From Micromonospora narathiwatensis (GTDB lineage: Bacteria; Actinomycetota; Actinomycetes; Mycobacteriales; Micromonosporaceae): 64,000 bases of DNA. The notes under the pieces were generated by a model. That model was given only the letters and a program-made list of their open reading frames with translations. It was not told the DNA's origin and searched no databases. The position numbers were made by a program, and so were the translations under genes. Every line of letters begins with the position of its first letter. Within the stretch, counting starts at the first letter, position 1. Where the stretch lies: positions 2,666,001 to 2,730,000 of the forward strand of contig NZ_LT594324.1 in assembly GCF_900089605.1 (NCBI RefSeq), given 5' to 3'. Of this stretch, positions 1-8,131 are shown in pieces.

Positions 1-80
1 GAAGGCTACCTGGCCGGACTGTGGGCCGACCGCCGGTGGGCGCGGCGCCCCGGGCCCGTCTCGGTGGGAGTGGCGGCGGG

Positions 81-764
81 TCAGCGGGCCGGTGCCGGCA
101 GGCGTAGGCGACCGTCGCGCATCTCGGCGGTCGCGTCGACGGCGGTGAGGTGGGTGCGGTCGTGGGTGACCAGGACGGTGGCGGCGGCCCGCTGGCGGGT
201 GAGGCGGGCGATCAGGTCGATGACGGCAGCGCCCCGGTCGTGGTCGAGGGCGCTGGTGGGTTCGTCGACGAGCAGCACGGTGGGGTCGTTCATCAGGGCG
301 CGGGCGATGTTGACGCGCTGGCGTTGGCCGCCGGAGAGCTGGTGGGGGCGCCGGCCGGCCTCGGCGGCGAGTCCGACGGCGTCGAGGAGCTCCATCGCCC
401 GGGGGCGGGCCCGGGCCGGGGACCGACCGTCGAGCGGGGCCATGACCTGAAGCTGCTCGACGGCGGTGAGCGAGGGCAGCAGGTTCGGCTGCTGGAAGAC
501 GATGCCGATCCGGGCGCGACGCAGCGCGGCGAGTTCCGCCCGGGTCATCCCGGTGGTGGGGGTGCCATCGACGGTGACGGTGCCGCGGTCGGGGGTGATG
601 AGGGTGGCGGCGACGGCGAGCAGGCTGGACTTGCCGGATCCGGAGGGGCCGACAACGGCGGTGAGGCTGCCCTTGGGGGCGTCGAGGGTGACGTGGTCGA
701 GGGCGGTCAGGCGGCCGCCCCCGTCGGGATAGGTGAGGGTGACGTCGGTCAGGTTGAGGCTCAT
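81..764 (-). CDS. ABC transporter ATP-binding protein (LolD/MacB type)
   Basis: Predicted 227-residue nucleotide-binding subunit of an exporter-type ABC system, acting at the cytoplasmic face of the membrane. Visible motifs are Walker A GPSGSGKSS near residue 38, the Q-loop region VFQQPNLLPS, signature LSGGQRQR, and Walker B VLLVDEPTSALD followed by the H-loop VLVTHD. Length and motif order match LolD/FtsE/MacB-like ATPases that pair with FtsX permeases. The ATG at 764 overlaps the TGA of the upstream permease gene by 4 nt (ATGA), so the two are translationally coupled. Frames extending upstream of this start run through the permease gene and are not supported. The substrate cannot be read from the sequence. 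Confidence 0.93.
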   Translation of the reverse strand: MSLNLTDVTLTYPDGGGRLTALDHVTLDAPKGSLTAVVGPSGSGKSSLLAVAATLITPDRGTVTVDGTPTTGMTRAELAALRRARIGIVFQQPNLLPSLTAVEQLQVMAPLDGRSPARARPRAMELLDAVGLAAEAGRRPHQLSGGQRQRVNIARALMNDPTVLLVDEPTSALDHDRGAAVIDLIARLTRQRAAATVLVTHDRTHLTAVDATAEMRDGRLRLPAPAR

Positions 765-1849
765 CGGGCGCTCCCCAGTGCGGTCAGCGGGTCGACGGAG
801 GTGATGCGGCGAATGGACAGGGCGGCCCCGAACACGCCGAGCAGGATGATCACGGCGGCGGGAACGAGGACCGTGGCGGGGGTGAGCAGGAACGGCACGG
901 CCGAGGCCGTGACGGCGGCGCCGAGGGCGGCGGCGGCAACGGCGCCGACGAGGGTGCCGGCGCTCAGCAGGACGACGGCCTGACCGAGCGCGTCGCGCAG
1001 CAGGTACGCGGTGGAGGCGCCCAGCGCCTTCAGGACGGCGACGTCGGCGCCGCGCTGGATGGTCCACACGCTGAAGAAGGCACCGATGACCAGGGCGGCG
1101 ATGGCGAACAGGAAGCCGCGCATCAACTGCAGGGAGCCGTTCTCGGAGGTGTAGGAGCCGATCGCGGACAGCGAGTCGCCGATGGTGACGGTTCTGGTGC
1201 CGGCGGCCGCGTCGGCGGCCCGGACGTCGACGTCCGCGGTGGTGTTCAGGGCGATGACGGTGGCGGTCCGGCCGGTGGCGGCCCCGGCCGGCGGCGCGAT
1301 CTCCTGCCACCGGTCCAGGCTGATCCAGATCACCGGAGTGTGGCTGTAGGAGGCGTCGCCGCCGACCGCCGCGACGGTCAGTGCCCGCCCGGCGAGGGTG
1401 ACGGTGTCGCCGGCCCGTACGTCGAGGTCGTCGGCGGCGGGCGTGGACAGCACCACCGACCCGTCGTCGATCCTGCCGCCGTCCGGGGCCAGGGCGGATC
1501 CGGGACGGACCCCGAAGACGGTCACGCCGACACCCGCGTCACCGGCGGTGGCCCTGGTGACGGCGATGCCCAGCGGTTCGGCCCGGGTCACCCCGGGCAC
1601 CTCCGCCCACCGCCGCCACTGCCCCTCGGTGACGGTGGAGTCGGCGTACGACAGGTCCTGCCCGGGACCGGGCGCGGCGAAGGCGACCCGGTCCGCGGGC
1701 AGGTCGGTGATCGCGGAGACGTTCTCCCGCCCCAGCCCGGCGGTGAGGCCGGACAAAAGCCCGACCAGCAAGCTGATGAGCGTGACGACGGTCCCCATGA
1801 GGGCGAAACGCCCTTTGGCGAACCTCAGGTCTCTCCAGGCGACGAACAC
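761..1849 (-). CDS. FtsX-family ABC transporter permease
   Basis: Predicted 362-residue MacB/FtsX-type permease, partner of the ATPase gene it overlaps by 4 nt. One N-terminal membrane segment (about residues 18-40, ending GLLSGLTAG) is followed by a soluble extracytoplasmic domain of about 180 residues. Three C-terminal membrane helices come next (near FLFAIAALVIGAFFSVW, AVVLLSAGTLVGAVAAA and VLVPAAVIILLGVFGAA). I chose the GTG at 1849, which places WRDLRFAKGRFALMG at the N-terminus as is usual in the family. The frame continues upstream without a plausible start. The neighbouring divergent two-component system suggests stress- or antibiotic-induced expression, but that is inference. Confidence 0.88.
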   Translation of the reverse strand: MFVAWRDLRFAKGRFALMGTVVTLISLLVGLLSGLTAGLGRENVSAITDLPADRVAFAAPGPGQDLSYADSTVTEGQWRRWAEVPGVTRAEPLGIAVTRATAGDAGVGVTVFGVRPGSALAPDGGRIDDGSVVLSTPAADDLDVRAGDTVTLAGRALTVAAVGGDASYSHTPVIWISLDRWQEIAPPAGAATGRTATVIALNTTADVDVRAADAAAGTRTVTIGDSLSAIGSYTSENGSLQLMRGFLFAIAALVIGAFFSVWTIQRGADVAVLKALGASTAYLLRDALGQAVVLLSAGTLVGAVAAAALGAAVTASAVPFLLTPATVLVPAAVIILLGVFGAALSIRRITSVDPLTALGSAR

Positions 1850-2020
1850 GACAGGTCCCGGCCCTTTCTCGACGGCGAATCGGTACCGGTCCCAGCGTCG
1901 CCGTCCGCCTCGGTGGGCACATCTGGCCCAGGACGGCACTTCACGGATCAAACGGCGCCGGTCGGGTTGCACCTTTTGACAGAGGGCACCGACGTGGTCA
2001 GCGCCTAGGCTGGAAGGACC

Positions 2021-3208
2021 GTGAACGCGACCACCATCTCCTCCACCCCGGGCGTACGGGCCCTGGCCTGGTGCCTGCACCTGCTGGTCGCCGGCCTGCT
2101 CGCCCTGGCCGCCGGCCGGGCCGTGGCCGCCGCCGCGCCGCACGCCGCCGGCGTGGTCGTCGCCGCGGCGCTGCTGGCGCTGGTCTACGCGGCCGGCGCG
2201 CTGCTGCCCCACGCCCGGGCCGCCGCCTGGTGGCTGGCCGCCGTGGCCGCGGTGTGGGTGGCGCTGCTGGTCCTGTCCGCCGACGGAGTGTGGGTCGCGT
2301 TCCCGCTCTACTTCGTTCAGCTCCATCTGCTGCCGCGCCGGGCCGGTCTGGTGGCGGTGACCGCGACCGCCCTCACGGCGATCCTCGCCTTCGCCGCTCA
2401 CCAGGGCACGTTCGCCCTGGCCACCGCCGTCGGTCCGGCCCTCGGCGCGGCGGTGGCGGTGGCGGTGGTGTGGGGGTACGAGGCCCTCTACCAGGAGAAC
2501 GAACAGCGACGTCGGCTGATCGAGGAACTCACCGCCACCCGCGCGGATCTGGCCGCCGCCCAGCACACCGCCGGGGTGTTGGCCGAACGCGAACGCCTGG
2601 CCCGGGAGATCCACGACACCCTCGCCCAGGGGCTGACCAGCATTCAGTTGCTGCTGCGTGCCGCCGAGCGGGCGCTGCCCGAGGCGTCCGGCGCCGCCGC
2701 CCGCCACGTGGAGCAGGCCCGCCAGGCAGCCGTGGACAACCTTGCCGAGGCCCGCCGCTTCGTCACCGCACTCACCCCGCCGGCCCTGGAGGGCACCACC
2801 CTGGCCGGCGCGCTGCGACGGCTGTGCGCCACCACGTCCACCCGGCACCGGCTCGCCGCGCGTTTCCACCTCACCGGCGACCCGGTGCCGCTGCCGACCA
2901 CCCACGAGGTCGCCCTGTTACGCATCGCCCAGTCCGCCCTGTCCAACACGGTCCGCCACGCGCGGGCCAGCACCGCCGAGGTCACCCTCGGCTACCTCGG
3001 CGACCAGGTCACGGTACGGATCGTCGACGACGGCGTCGGCTTCGAAGCCGGCCACGACGGGTTCGGTCTGGCCGCCATGCGCGCCCGCGTGCACGCCCTC
3101 GGCGGCACCGTCGGCATCCGGTCCGCCGCCGGGCAGGGCACCACCGTGACCGCCCGGCTGCCCGTCACCACGTCCATGCCCGGCGTCGGGTCCGGGGTGG
3201 ACCCGTGA
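2021..3208 (+). CDS. Sensor histidine kinase (NarL/DesK type)
   Basis: 395-residue membrane histidine kinase. The N-terminal half (about residues 10-155) is five or six hydrophobic helices with no obvious extracytoplasmic domain, as in intramembrane-sensing kinases. A HisKA_3 dimerisation region follows with REIHDTLAQGLTSIQ; the phospho-acceptor is His198. The HATPase_c domain carries VRIVDDGVGF and GLAAMRARV. Its stop overlaps the GTG of the response regulator by 4 nt. The GTG at 2021 has GGAAGGA 3-9 nt upstream, and a TAGGCT (2006-2011) could serve as a -10. The gene is divergent from the FtsX/LolD exporter it probably controls. Confidence 0.92.
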   Translation: MNATTISSTPGVRALAWCLHLLVAGLLALAAGRAVAAAAPHAAGVVVAAALLALVYAAGALLPHARAAAWWLAAVAAVWVALLVLSADGVWVAFPLYFVQLHLLPRRAGLVAVTATALTAILAFAAHQGTFALATAVGPALGAAVAVAVVWGYEALYQENEQRRRLIEELTATRADLAAAQHTAGVLAERERLAREIHDTLAQGLTSIQLLLRAAERALPEASGAAARHVEQARQAAVDNLAEARRFVTALTPPALEGTTLAGALRRLCATTSTRHRLAARFHLTGDPVPLPTTHEVALLRIAQSALSNTVRHARASTAEVTLGYLGDQVTVRIVDDGVGFEAGHDGFGLAAMRARVHALGGTVGIRSAAGQGTTVTARLPVTTSMPGVGSGVDP

Positions 3209-3840
3209 CGGATCCCGACATCCGCCTGCTGGTGGCCGACGACCATCCGGTGGTGCGGGCCGGGCTACGGGCCGTACTGGAGACCGAACCTGGCCTGCTG
3301 GTGGTGGCCGAGGCCGCCACCGCGGAGGACGCCGTGGCCCGCGCCGCCGCCGGTGACATCGACGTCGTCCTGATGGATCTGCAGTTCGGGCGGGGGATGA
3401 ACGGCGCGCAGGCCACCGCCGCCATCACCGCGCGCCCCGGCGCGCCCCGGGTCCTGATCGTCACCACCTACGACTCCGACGCCGACACGCTGCCGGCCAT
3501 CGAAGCCGGCGCCACCGGCTACCTGCTCAAGGACGCCCCGCCCGAGGAACTGGCCGCCGCCGTACGCACGGCGGCGGCCGGGCGGACGACGCTGGCGCCC
3601 GCCGTGGCCGACCGGCTCATGAACCGGCTACGCGCCCCGGCCACCGTCCTGACCCGGCGGGAGATCGACGTTCTCGTGCTGGTCGCCGAAGGGCTGTCCA
3701 ACCGGGCCGTCGGCGCGCGGCTGCACCTCACCGAGGGCACCGTCAAATCGCACCTGGCCCGGATCTACGCCAAACTCGACGTCGACTCCCGCACCGCCGC
3801 CGTCGCCACCGCCACCGACCTCGGTGTCATCCGCCGCTGA
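3205..3840 (+). CDS. LuxR/NarL-family response regulator
   Basis: 211-residue DNA-binding response regulator, the partner of the preceding kinase. The receiver domain starts with LLVADDHPVVRAG, the phospho-acceptor is Asp58 in VVLMDLQFG, and the conserved Lys lies in YLLKDAPPEE. The C-terminal LuxR helix-turn-helix reads LTRREIDVLVLVAEGLSNRAV with the recognition helix near EGTVKSHLARIYAKL. The GTG at 3205 overlaps the kinase stop codon (GTGA), giving coupled translation. The likely target is the divergent intergenic region 1850-2020, although no operator could be assigned. Confidence 0.95.
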   Translation: MTDPDIRLLVADDHPVVRAGLRAVLETEPGLLVVAEAATAEDAVARAAAGDIDVVLMDLQFGRGMNGAQATAAITARPGAPRVLIVTTYDSDADTLPAIEAGATGYLLKDAPPEELAAAVRTAAAGRTTLAPAVADRLMNRLRAPATVLTRREIDVLVLVAEGLSNRAVGARLHLTEGTVKSHLARIYAKLDVDSRTAAVATATDLGVIRR

Positions 3841-3916
3841 GTCACCGGCGGTCCCGTGGCCCGATTCTGCGGGTTTTCCGCCGTCGCGGCGGGCGGGGAC
3901 TGCCAGACTCGGCAGC

Positions 3917-5206
3917 ATGAGCGCTGGCCACTGGCGGGGGCGGATCCTGCCGGCCGCGCCGGGGTCCCGCGTCAATCGCCTGGAGTTGTTCTACGACCTG
4001 GTGTTCGTGCTGGCGTTCCTCAACGTCACCACCCTGGTGTCGGTGAACCTGAGCGTACGCACACTGCTCGCGGGGCTGCTGGTGCTGGCCCTGCTGTGGT
4101 GGTGCTGGGTCTCCTTCGCGGCGCTGGGCAACGCGGTACGCACCGACCAGGGGGTGCTGCCGCTGATCGGCGCGGTGACGGTGGTGGCCCTGTTCGTGCT
4201 CAACGTGAGCCTGCCGGAGGCGTTCGCGAGCCGCCCAGGCGGGCCGCCCGGCCCGCTCATCTTCGCCGCCTGCTATCTGGTCGTCCGGGCGGTCCAGGTG
4301 CTGGTGCTGCTGACCCGCGCCGACGCCCCGGGCCGCGCGGTGCTGCGGTTCGGCCTGCCGCTGCTGGCCAGCGTGACGCTGCTCCTGGTCGCCGGCGCGC
4401 TACCGCACCCGCCGGGGGTCGGGCCGACGTGGTGGCAGCTGGCGCTGTGGGCGGCCGCCGTGGGCGTCGAGTTCACCGCCGGGGGCCGCGTCCGAAGCGT
4501 CAGGCTGACGGTGGTCTCCGCCGGCCACTGGGCGGAACGGTACGCGCTGATCCTGCTCATCGCGCTCGGCGAGTCGATCATCTCGCTGGGGCTGGGCCCC
4601 AAACCGGCCACCGGTTCGTCGCTGAGCTGGGCGGTGATCGTGGCGTCGATACTCGGCGTCACCACCATCGCGGCGCTGTGGTGGATGTACTTCGACACCG
4701 TGGCGCACGCCATCGAGCAGCAACTGCACGGCACCCGCGACCCGGACGCCCGGGCCGCCTACGCCCGCGACGTCTACGCCTACCTGCACCTGCCGTTGAT
4801 CGCCGGAATCATCCTGTTCGCCCTCGGCGCGAAGCGCTACCTCGCCGTGATCGCCGACCCGCACGGTGATCCCTGGCGGGTACGGGCGCTCGGAGTGGAC
4901 TACCGGGTCCTGTTCTCCGGCGTGATCATCTACATCGTCGGCCTGCTGGCGCTGTGGGCCCGCGCCACCCACCGGGTACGGCTGTGGCCGGCCGTGACGG
5001 TGGTGGCGCTGATCGCCGTGCTGCTGCCCGCCGGCCGGTTGCCGGCGGTCGCCGGCCTGGCGGTGCTCGCCCTGGCCAGTGTCGCGCTGGTGCTGACCGG
5101 GCTGCGCGCCGGTGACCCGCTGCGCCGCCGGGTACGGCAGACCGCGCTCGACGAGCAGATCGCCGCCGAGCAGGAACAGTCCGAGTGGCGCCGCCGCCAC
5201 CTGTGA
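3917..5206 (+). CDS. Low temperature requirement A (LtrA) family membrane protein
   Basis: 429-residue polytopic membrane protein of the LtrA family, whose biochemical role is not established. The family hallmark RLELFYDLVFVLAF is near the N-terminus and a second conserved block, ERYALILLIALGESII, lies near residue 200. About ten or eleven hydrophobic helices can be counted. I preferred the ATG at 3917 because it starts 13 residues before the conserved block. A longer frame from 3824 would overlap the response-regulator gene and adds a Pro/Ser/Ala-rich sequence unlike the family. A strong hairpin follows the stop codon. The C-terminus (EQIAAEQEQSEWRRRHL) is charged and cytoplasmic in appearance. 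Confidence 0.88.
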   Translation: MSAGHWRGRILPAAPGSRVNRLELFYDLVFVLAFLNVTTLVSVNLSVRTLLAGLLVLALLWWCWVSFAALGNAVRTDQGVLPLIGAVTVVALFVLNVSLPEAFASRPGGPPGPLIFAACYLVVRAVQVLVLLTRADAPGRAVLRFGLPLLASVTLLLVAGALPHPPGVGPTWWQLALWAAAVGVEFTAGGRVRSVRLTVVSAGHWAERYALILLIALGESIISLGLGPKPATGSSLSWAVIVASILGVTTIAALWWMYFDTVAHAIEQQLHGTRDPDARAAYARDVYAYLHLPLIAGIILFALGAKRYLAVIADPHGDPWRVRALGVDYRVLFSGVIIYIVGLLALWARATHRVRLWPAVTVVALIAVLLPAGRLPAVAGLAVLALASVALVLTGLRAGDPLRRRVRQTALDEQIAAEQEQSEWRRRHL

Positions 5207-5226
5207 GCGGACCTGGCGGGTACGAA

Positions 5227-5256
5227 ATCGGGGCGCGGCTCGCGCCGCGCCCCGAT
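5227..5256 (+). terminator. Intrinsic-type terminator hairpin after the LtrA-like gene
   Basis: A perfect 12-bp stem (ATCGGGGCGCGG pairing with CCGCGCCCCGAT) closes a 6-nt loop, starting 20 nt after the stop codon. There is no T-tract, which is common for actinomycete terminators. Confidence 0.75.
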
Positions 5257-5646
5257 GCTCCCAGGCCCTTCCCGGCCGGTGGGGCGGGAATGACCGGCGC
5301 CGACCTTCGGACCGACCGGACGTGGACTGGCTGCCCCCGCCTGGCCGTTGTCTACTGGCCGTGCCTCTCACCCTGCCCGTACACCGGTAACCGCGGCCGG
5401 TTCGCGCCGCCCCGCCGACCCCCGCCCGCTGGACCTGGCCGCCGCAACCGCACCGGGTCGCTCGGCCAGCGGACGAAGGGACGAAGCGAACAACAGCCAC
5501 TTCCCGTGGTAGGACTCAAAGACGGTACGGCGTGCACCCCCGCCGCTGTCAACCCACCCCGGCCTGTCGTGTGTTACGCCACGGCGTGTCGCGTCGGCGC
5601 GTCTCGATCCGCTCCGGCCGTCGGGATCGGACGGCGACCCGCCGCG
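5257..5646. other. 390-bp intergenic stretch with no recognised feature
   Basis: This lies between the terminator of the LtrA-like gene and the stop codon of the leftward MutL-like gene. Frames crossing it are shadow-like (Arg/Pro/Gly-rich) with no convincing start or domain. I see no RNA gene, promoter pair or strong repeat. Confidence 0.5.
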
Positions 5647-6987
5647 TCAGTCCGCGCCGAGGTGGCGGCGCAGCAGCCGCACCGCCGCCACCGGATGGTC
5701 GTCGGCGAGCAGCCCACCGGCCGCGAGGACGTAGTCGACGTCGACGACCGCGCGGGCGGCCCTCGGCAGCGGCCACCCGCCGGCGTGGTCACCGAGCACC
5801 GCGGCGAGCACCCCGGCGGCGTCGGCGGCGGGCGCGTGCCGCAGCACCCCGCCCGAGCCGACCACCAGCCTCACGTCGCGCAGGTCCCGGCCGGCCCGCT
5901 CCCCGGTGGCCGCACCGCGGGCGTGCCGCCGCAACGCCACCGTCGCCGCGAGGGCGGCGATCCGCCGGTCGGCGACCCGGTCCGCCTCACCGGCCGGCAG
6001 GAACCCCGGATCGGCCGCCCGCACCGCCGCCGCCACGGCCAACTCGTCGGACTCCCCCGGGGCCAGCAGACGCTCCTCGGCGGCGGCCCGGACCACACCG
6101 GGCGCGCTCCACCGCATGCCCAGATCCCCCTCGACCGTACGGGCCCGCCACAGCGTGCCGGCGACCTCCCGACCCGGCCCGTCCTCCCGCTCGTCCGGGG
6201 TGAGCACCGAGTACACGTCGGTGGTGGCGCCGCCCACGTCGACCACCACCAGGTCCCCGCCGAGGGAGTCGGCGAGCACCTCCACCCCGGTGAGCACCGC
6301 GTCCGGGGTGGCCGCCCGCACCAGCCGGGCGAACCGCCCACCCCGGGACAGTTTCTTGCCCCCGATGACGTGGCGCAGGAACACCTCCCGGATCGCCGCC
6401 CGCGCCGCGACCGGCGCCAGCACCCCGATCCGGGGCAGCACGTTGTCGGCAGCCGTCACCGGCACCTTCGCGGCGGCGAGCAGCCCACACAGGTCGTCGC
6501 GGACGTCACCGTTGCCGGCGAGTACCACCGGCACCCGCCAGCGGGCCTTCGCCAGCCGCGTCGCGTTGTGCGTCAACACCTCCGCGTCACCGCCGTCGGT
6601 GCCGCCGACCAGCAACACCACGTCGGGGCGGGCGGCCCGCAACGCCGCCAGGTCGGCCGCGCCGAGCCGCCCGGCGGCCACATGAACCACGTTCGCCCCG
6701 GCGGACAACCCCACCCGCCGGCCGGCCTGCGCGGTCACCAGGGGCTCGTAGCCGACCACCGCCAGCCGCAACCCACCGCCCGCCGACGAGCACACGTACC
6801 AGGGCAGCTCGCCGCGCACCCCCGCGTCGGCGGTGGCGGCGCCGACCGCCGCGTCCAGACCGTGCAGCACATCCGTGCCGACCGTCGTCGGCGCCGCCGC
6901 CGCCGCGACCAGCCGGCCGCCGTCCACGTCGACCACCGCCGCCTTCGTGTACGTCGACCCGACGTCGGCGCAGACCGCGACGTTCAC
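5647..6987 (-). CDS. MutL/GlmL-family actin-like ATPase (putative aminomutase reactivation or chaperone protein)
   Basis: 446-residue protein of the GlmL family, named after mutL/glmL of glutamate mutase operons and unrelated to mismatch-repair MutL. The actin/Hsp70-like nucleotide-binding signature appears twice: ADVGSTYTKAAVVD at the N-terminus and VVDVGGATTDVYSV near residue 220. Family members occur in operons of B12-dependent carbon-skeleton and amino mutases and are thought to reactivate or assemble them. Here it is the last gene of the lysine 5,6-aminomutase operon, and its GTG overlaps the stop of kal by 4 nt. A role in renewing cobalamin in KamDE is inferred from this position. Confidence 0.85.
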   Translation of the reverse strand: MNVAVCADVGSTYTKAAVVDVDGGRLVAAAAAPTTVGTDVLHGLDAAVGAATADAGVRGELPWYVCSSAGGGLRLAVVGYEPLVTAQAGRRVGLSAGANVVHVAAGRLGAADLAALRAARPDVVLLVGGTDGGDAEVLTHNATRLAKARWRVPVVLAGNGDVRDDLCGLLAAAKVPVTAADNVLPRIGVLAPVAARAAIREVFLRHVIGGKKLSRGGRFARLVRAATPDAVLTGVEVLADSLGGDLVVVDVGGATTDVYSVLTPDEREDGPGREVAGTLWRARTVEGDLGMRWSAPGVVRAAAEERLLAPGESDELAVAAAVRAADPGFLPAGEADRVADRRIAALAATVALRRHARGAATGERAGRDLRDVRLVVGSGGVLRHAPAADAAGVLAAVLGDHAGGWPLPRAARAVVDVDYVLAAGGLLADDHPVAAVRLLRRHLGAD

Positions 6988-7376
6988 GCCGACGGCGGCA
7001 CGACCACCGTGCCGGTCGCGGTGACCGCCACGATCGGCTCACCGAGCACCTCGGCGGCCGACTCGCCCCGGTCCGGGCGGCCCCGGCACACCACCCGCGC
7101 CTCGAAGTCGATGGTGCGGCTACGGGTGCCCACCCGGGTCACCGTCGCCACCACCTCCAGCACGTCCCCGGCCTTCATCGGAGCCCTGAACTGCACGTCC
7201 GAGTACGAGGCGAACAACCCCTCGTCGCCGTCGGTGCGGATGCACACCTCGGTGGCGACGTCCCCGAACAGGCCCAACGCGTACGCCCCGTCGACCAGGT
7301 TCCCGGCGTAGTGGGCGTGCGAGTACGGCACATACCGGCGGTGGGTGACGGTCAGACCGACCCGCGAATCGCTCAT
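6984..7376 (-). CDS. kal: 3-aminobutyryl-CoA ammonia-lyase (Kal), hotdog fold
   Basis: 130-residue single hotdog-domain protein. The N-terminal block (RRYVPYSHAHYAGNLVDGA) and the overall length match Kal of the lysine fermentation pathway, which removes ammonia from 3-aminobutyryl-CoA to give crotonyl-CoA. It lies between kamE and the MutL-like gene with 4-nt overlaps on both sides, so it belongs to the operon. Taken alone, a small hotdog protein could be any acyl-CoA thioesterase or dehydratase. The context with kdd, kamD and kamE is what makes the Kal call firm. Confidence 0.87.
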   Translation of the reverse strand: MSDSRVGLTVTHRRYVPYSHAHYAGNLVDGAYALGLFGDVATEVCIRTDGDEGLFASYSDVQFRAPMKAGDVLEVVATVTRVGTRSRTIDFEARVVCRGRPDRGESAAEVLGEPIVAVTATGTVVVPPSA

Positions 7377-8131
7377 CGCTTAACCTTCTTGTCAGTGATC
7401 AGGGCGTGCACCAGATAGCTGGCCACCTCGCCCGGGGTGGTGCCACGGCCGAAGATCCGGTCCACGCCCAGCTCCCCGGTCATCGTCTCGTCGAAGCGGG
7501 GGCCACCGACGATCAGCAGCGGCCGCTTCCCGGCCGGCATCGCCTCCCGGAACGCCGCCGACATCTCCCGGGTGTTGTGCAAATGCGCGTCGCGCTGCGT
7601 GACCACCTGCGACACCAGCACCGCGTCGGCCTTCTCCCGCCGGGCCGCCTCCACCAACTCCGGCACGCTGACCTGCGCGCCCAGGTTGCTGACCTTCAAC
7701 TCCCGGTAGTACTCCAGGCCCTTCTCCCCGGCGATGCCCTTCACGTTGAGGATCGCGTCGATGCCGACGGTGTGCGCGTCGGTGCCGATGCACGCCCCCA
7801 CCACCGACAGCTTGCGCCGCAACCTCTGCTTCACCACCGCGTTGACCTCCTTGGCCGACAACAGCGGGAAGTCCCGTTCCACCACCTGCACCGCCGACAG
7901 GTCCACCAGATGGTTCACCCGCCCGTACACCACGAAGAAGGTGAACCCGTCACCCATCTGCTTCGCGTGCACCAGCATCGCCGGGTCGATGCCCATCTTG
8001 TTGGCCAACTGCACCGCCGCGCCCTCGGCCCGCTTGTCGTGCGGCACCGGCAGCGTGAACGACACCTGCACCATGCCGTCACCGGTGGTGTCCCCGTACG
8101 GCCGGACGATCTTCTTCTCCGGGGCCGTCAC
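7373..8131 (-). CDS. kamE: Lysine 5,6-aminomutase beta subunit (cobalamin/PLP-binding)
   Basis: 252-residue beta subunit of the adenosylcobalamin- and PLP-dependent 5,6-aminomutase, which moves the terminal amino group of lysine or beta-lysine to C5. The base-off cobalamin motif DxHxxG is visible as Asp118-Ala-His120-Thr-Val-Gly123. Lys131 in NVKG lies 11 residues after His120, the same spacing as between the cobalamin His and PLP-binding Lys of the clostridial enzyme. The C-terminal half is a B12-binding Rossmann domain (VLVSQVVTQRDAHLHNT, LIVGGPRF, DRIFGRGTTPGEVA). The GTG start overlaps the kamD stop by 4 nt. All key residues are intact. Confidence 0.95.
   Translation of the reverse strand: MTAPEKKIVRPYGDTTGDGMVQVSFTLPVPHDKRAEGAAVQLANKMGIDPAMLVHAKQMGDGFTFFVVYGRVNHLVDLSAVQVVERDFPLLSAKEVNAVVKQRLRRKLSVVGACIGTDAHTVGIDAILNVKGIAGEKGLEYYRELKVSNLGAQVSVPELVEAARREKADAVLVSQVVTQRDAHLHNTREMSAAFREAMPAGKRPLLIVGGPRFDETMTGELGVDRIFGRGTTPGEVASYLVHALITDKKVKR

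Noticed and set aside
1..80. C-terminal end of a gene on the + strand at the left edge
   Set aside because: The frame is open from position 1, but it does not stop until 450, inside the antisense ABC gene, so no coding claim can be made.
1976..2011. TTGACA at 1976 and TAGGCT at 2006 as one promoter for the first histidine kinase
   Set aside because: The spacing is 24 nt, too long for a standard promoter; only the TAGGCT is kept as a weak -10 candidate.
761..2905. Very long leftward open frame continuing upstream of the FtsX permease
   Set aside because: Beyond 1849 it is Gly/Arg/Gln-rich and antisense to the histidine-kinase gene; high GC keeps wrong frames open.
3824..3916. Upstream start for the LtrA-like protein
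   Set aside because: It would overlap the response-regulator gene and adds a non-conserved Pro/Ser/Arg-rich leader; the ATG at 3917 is better placed.
5257..5646. Small rightward ORF after the LtrA-like gene
   Set aside because: Composition is Pro/Arg/Cys-random, with no ribosome site and no recognisable fold.
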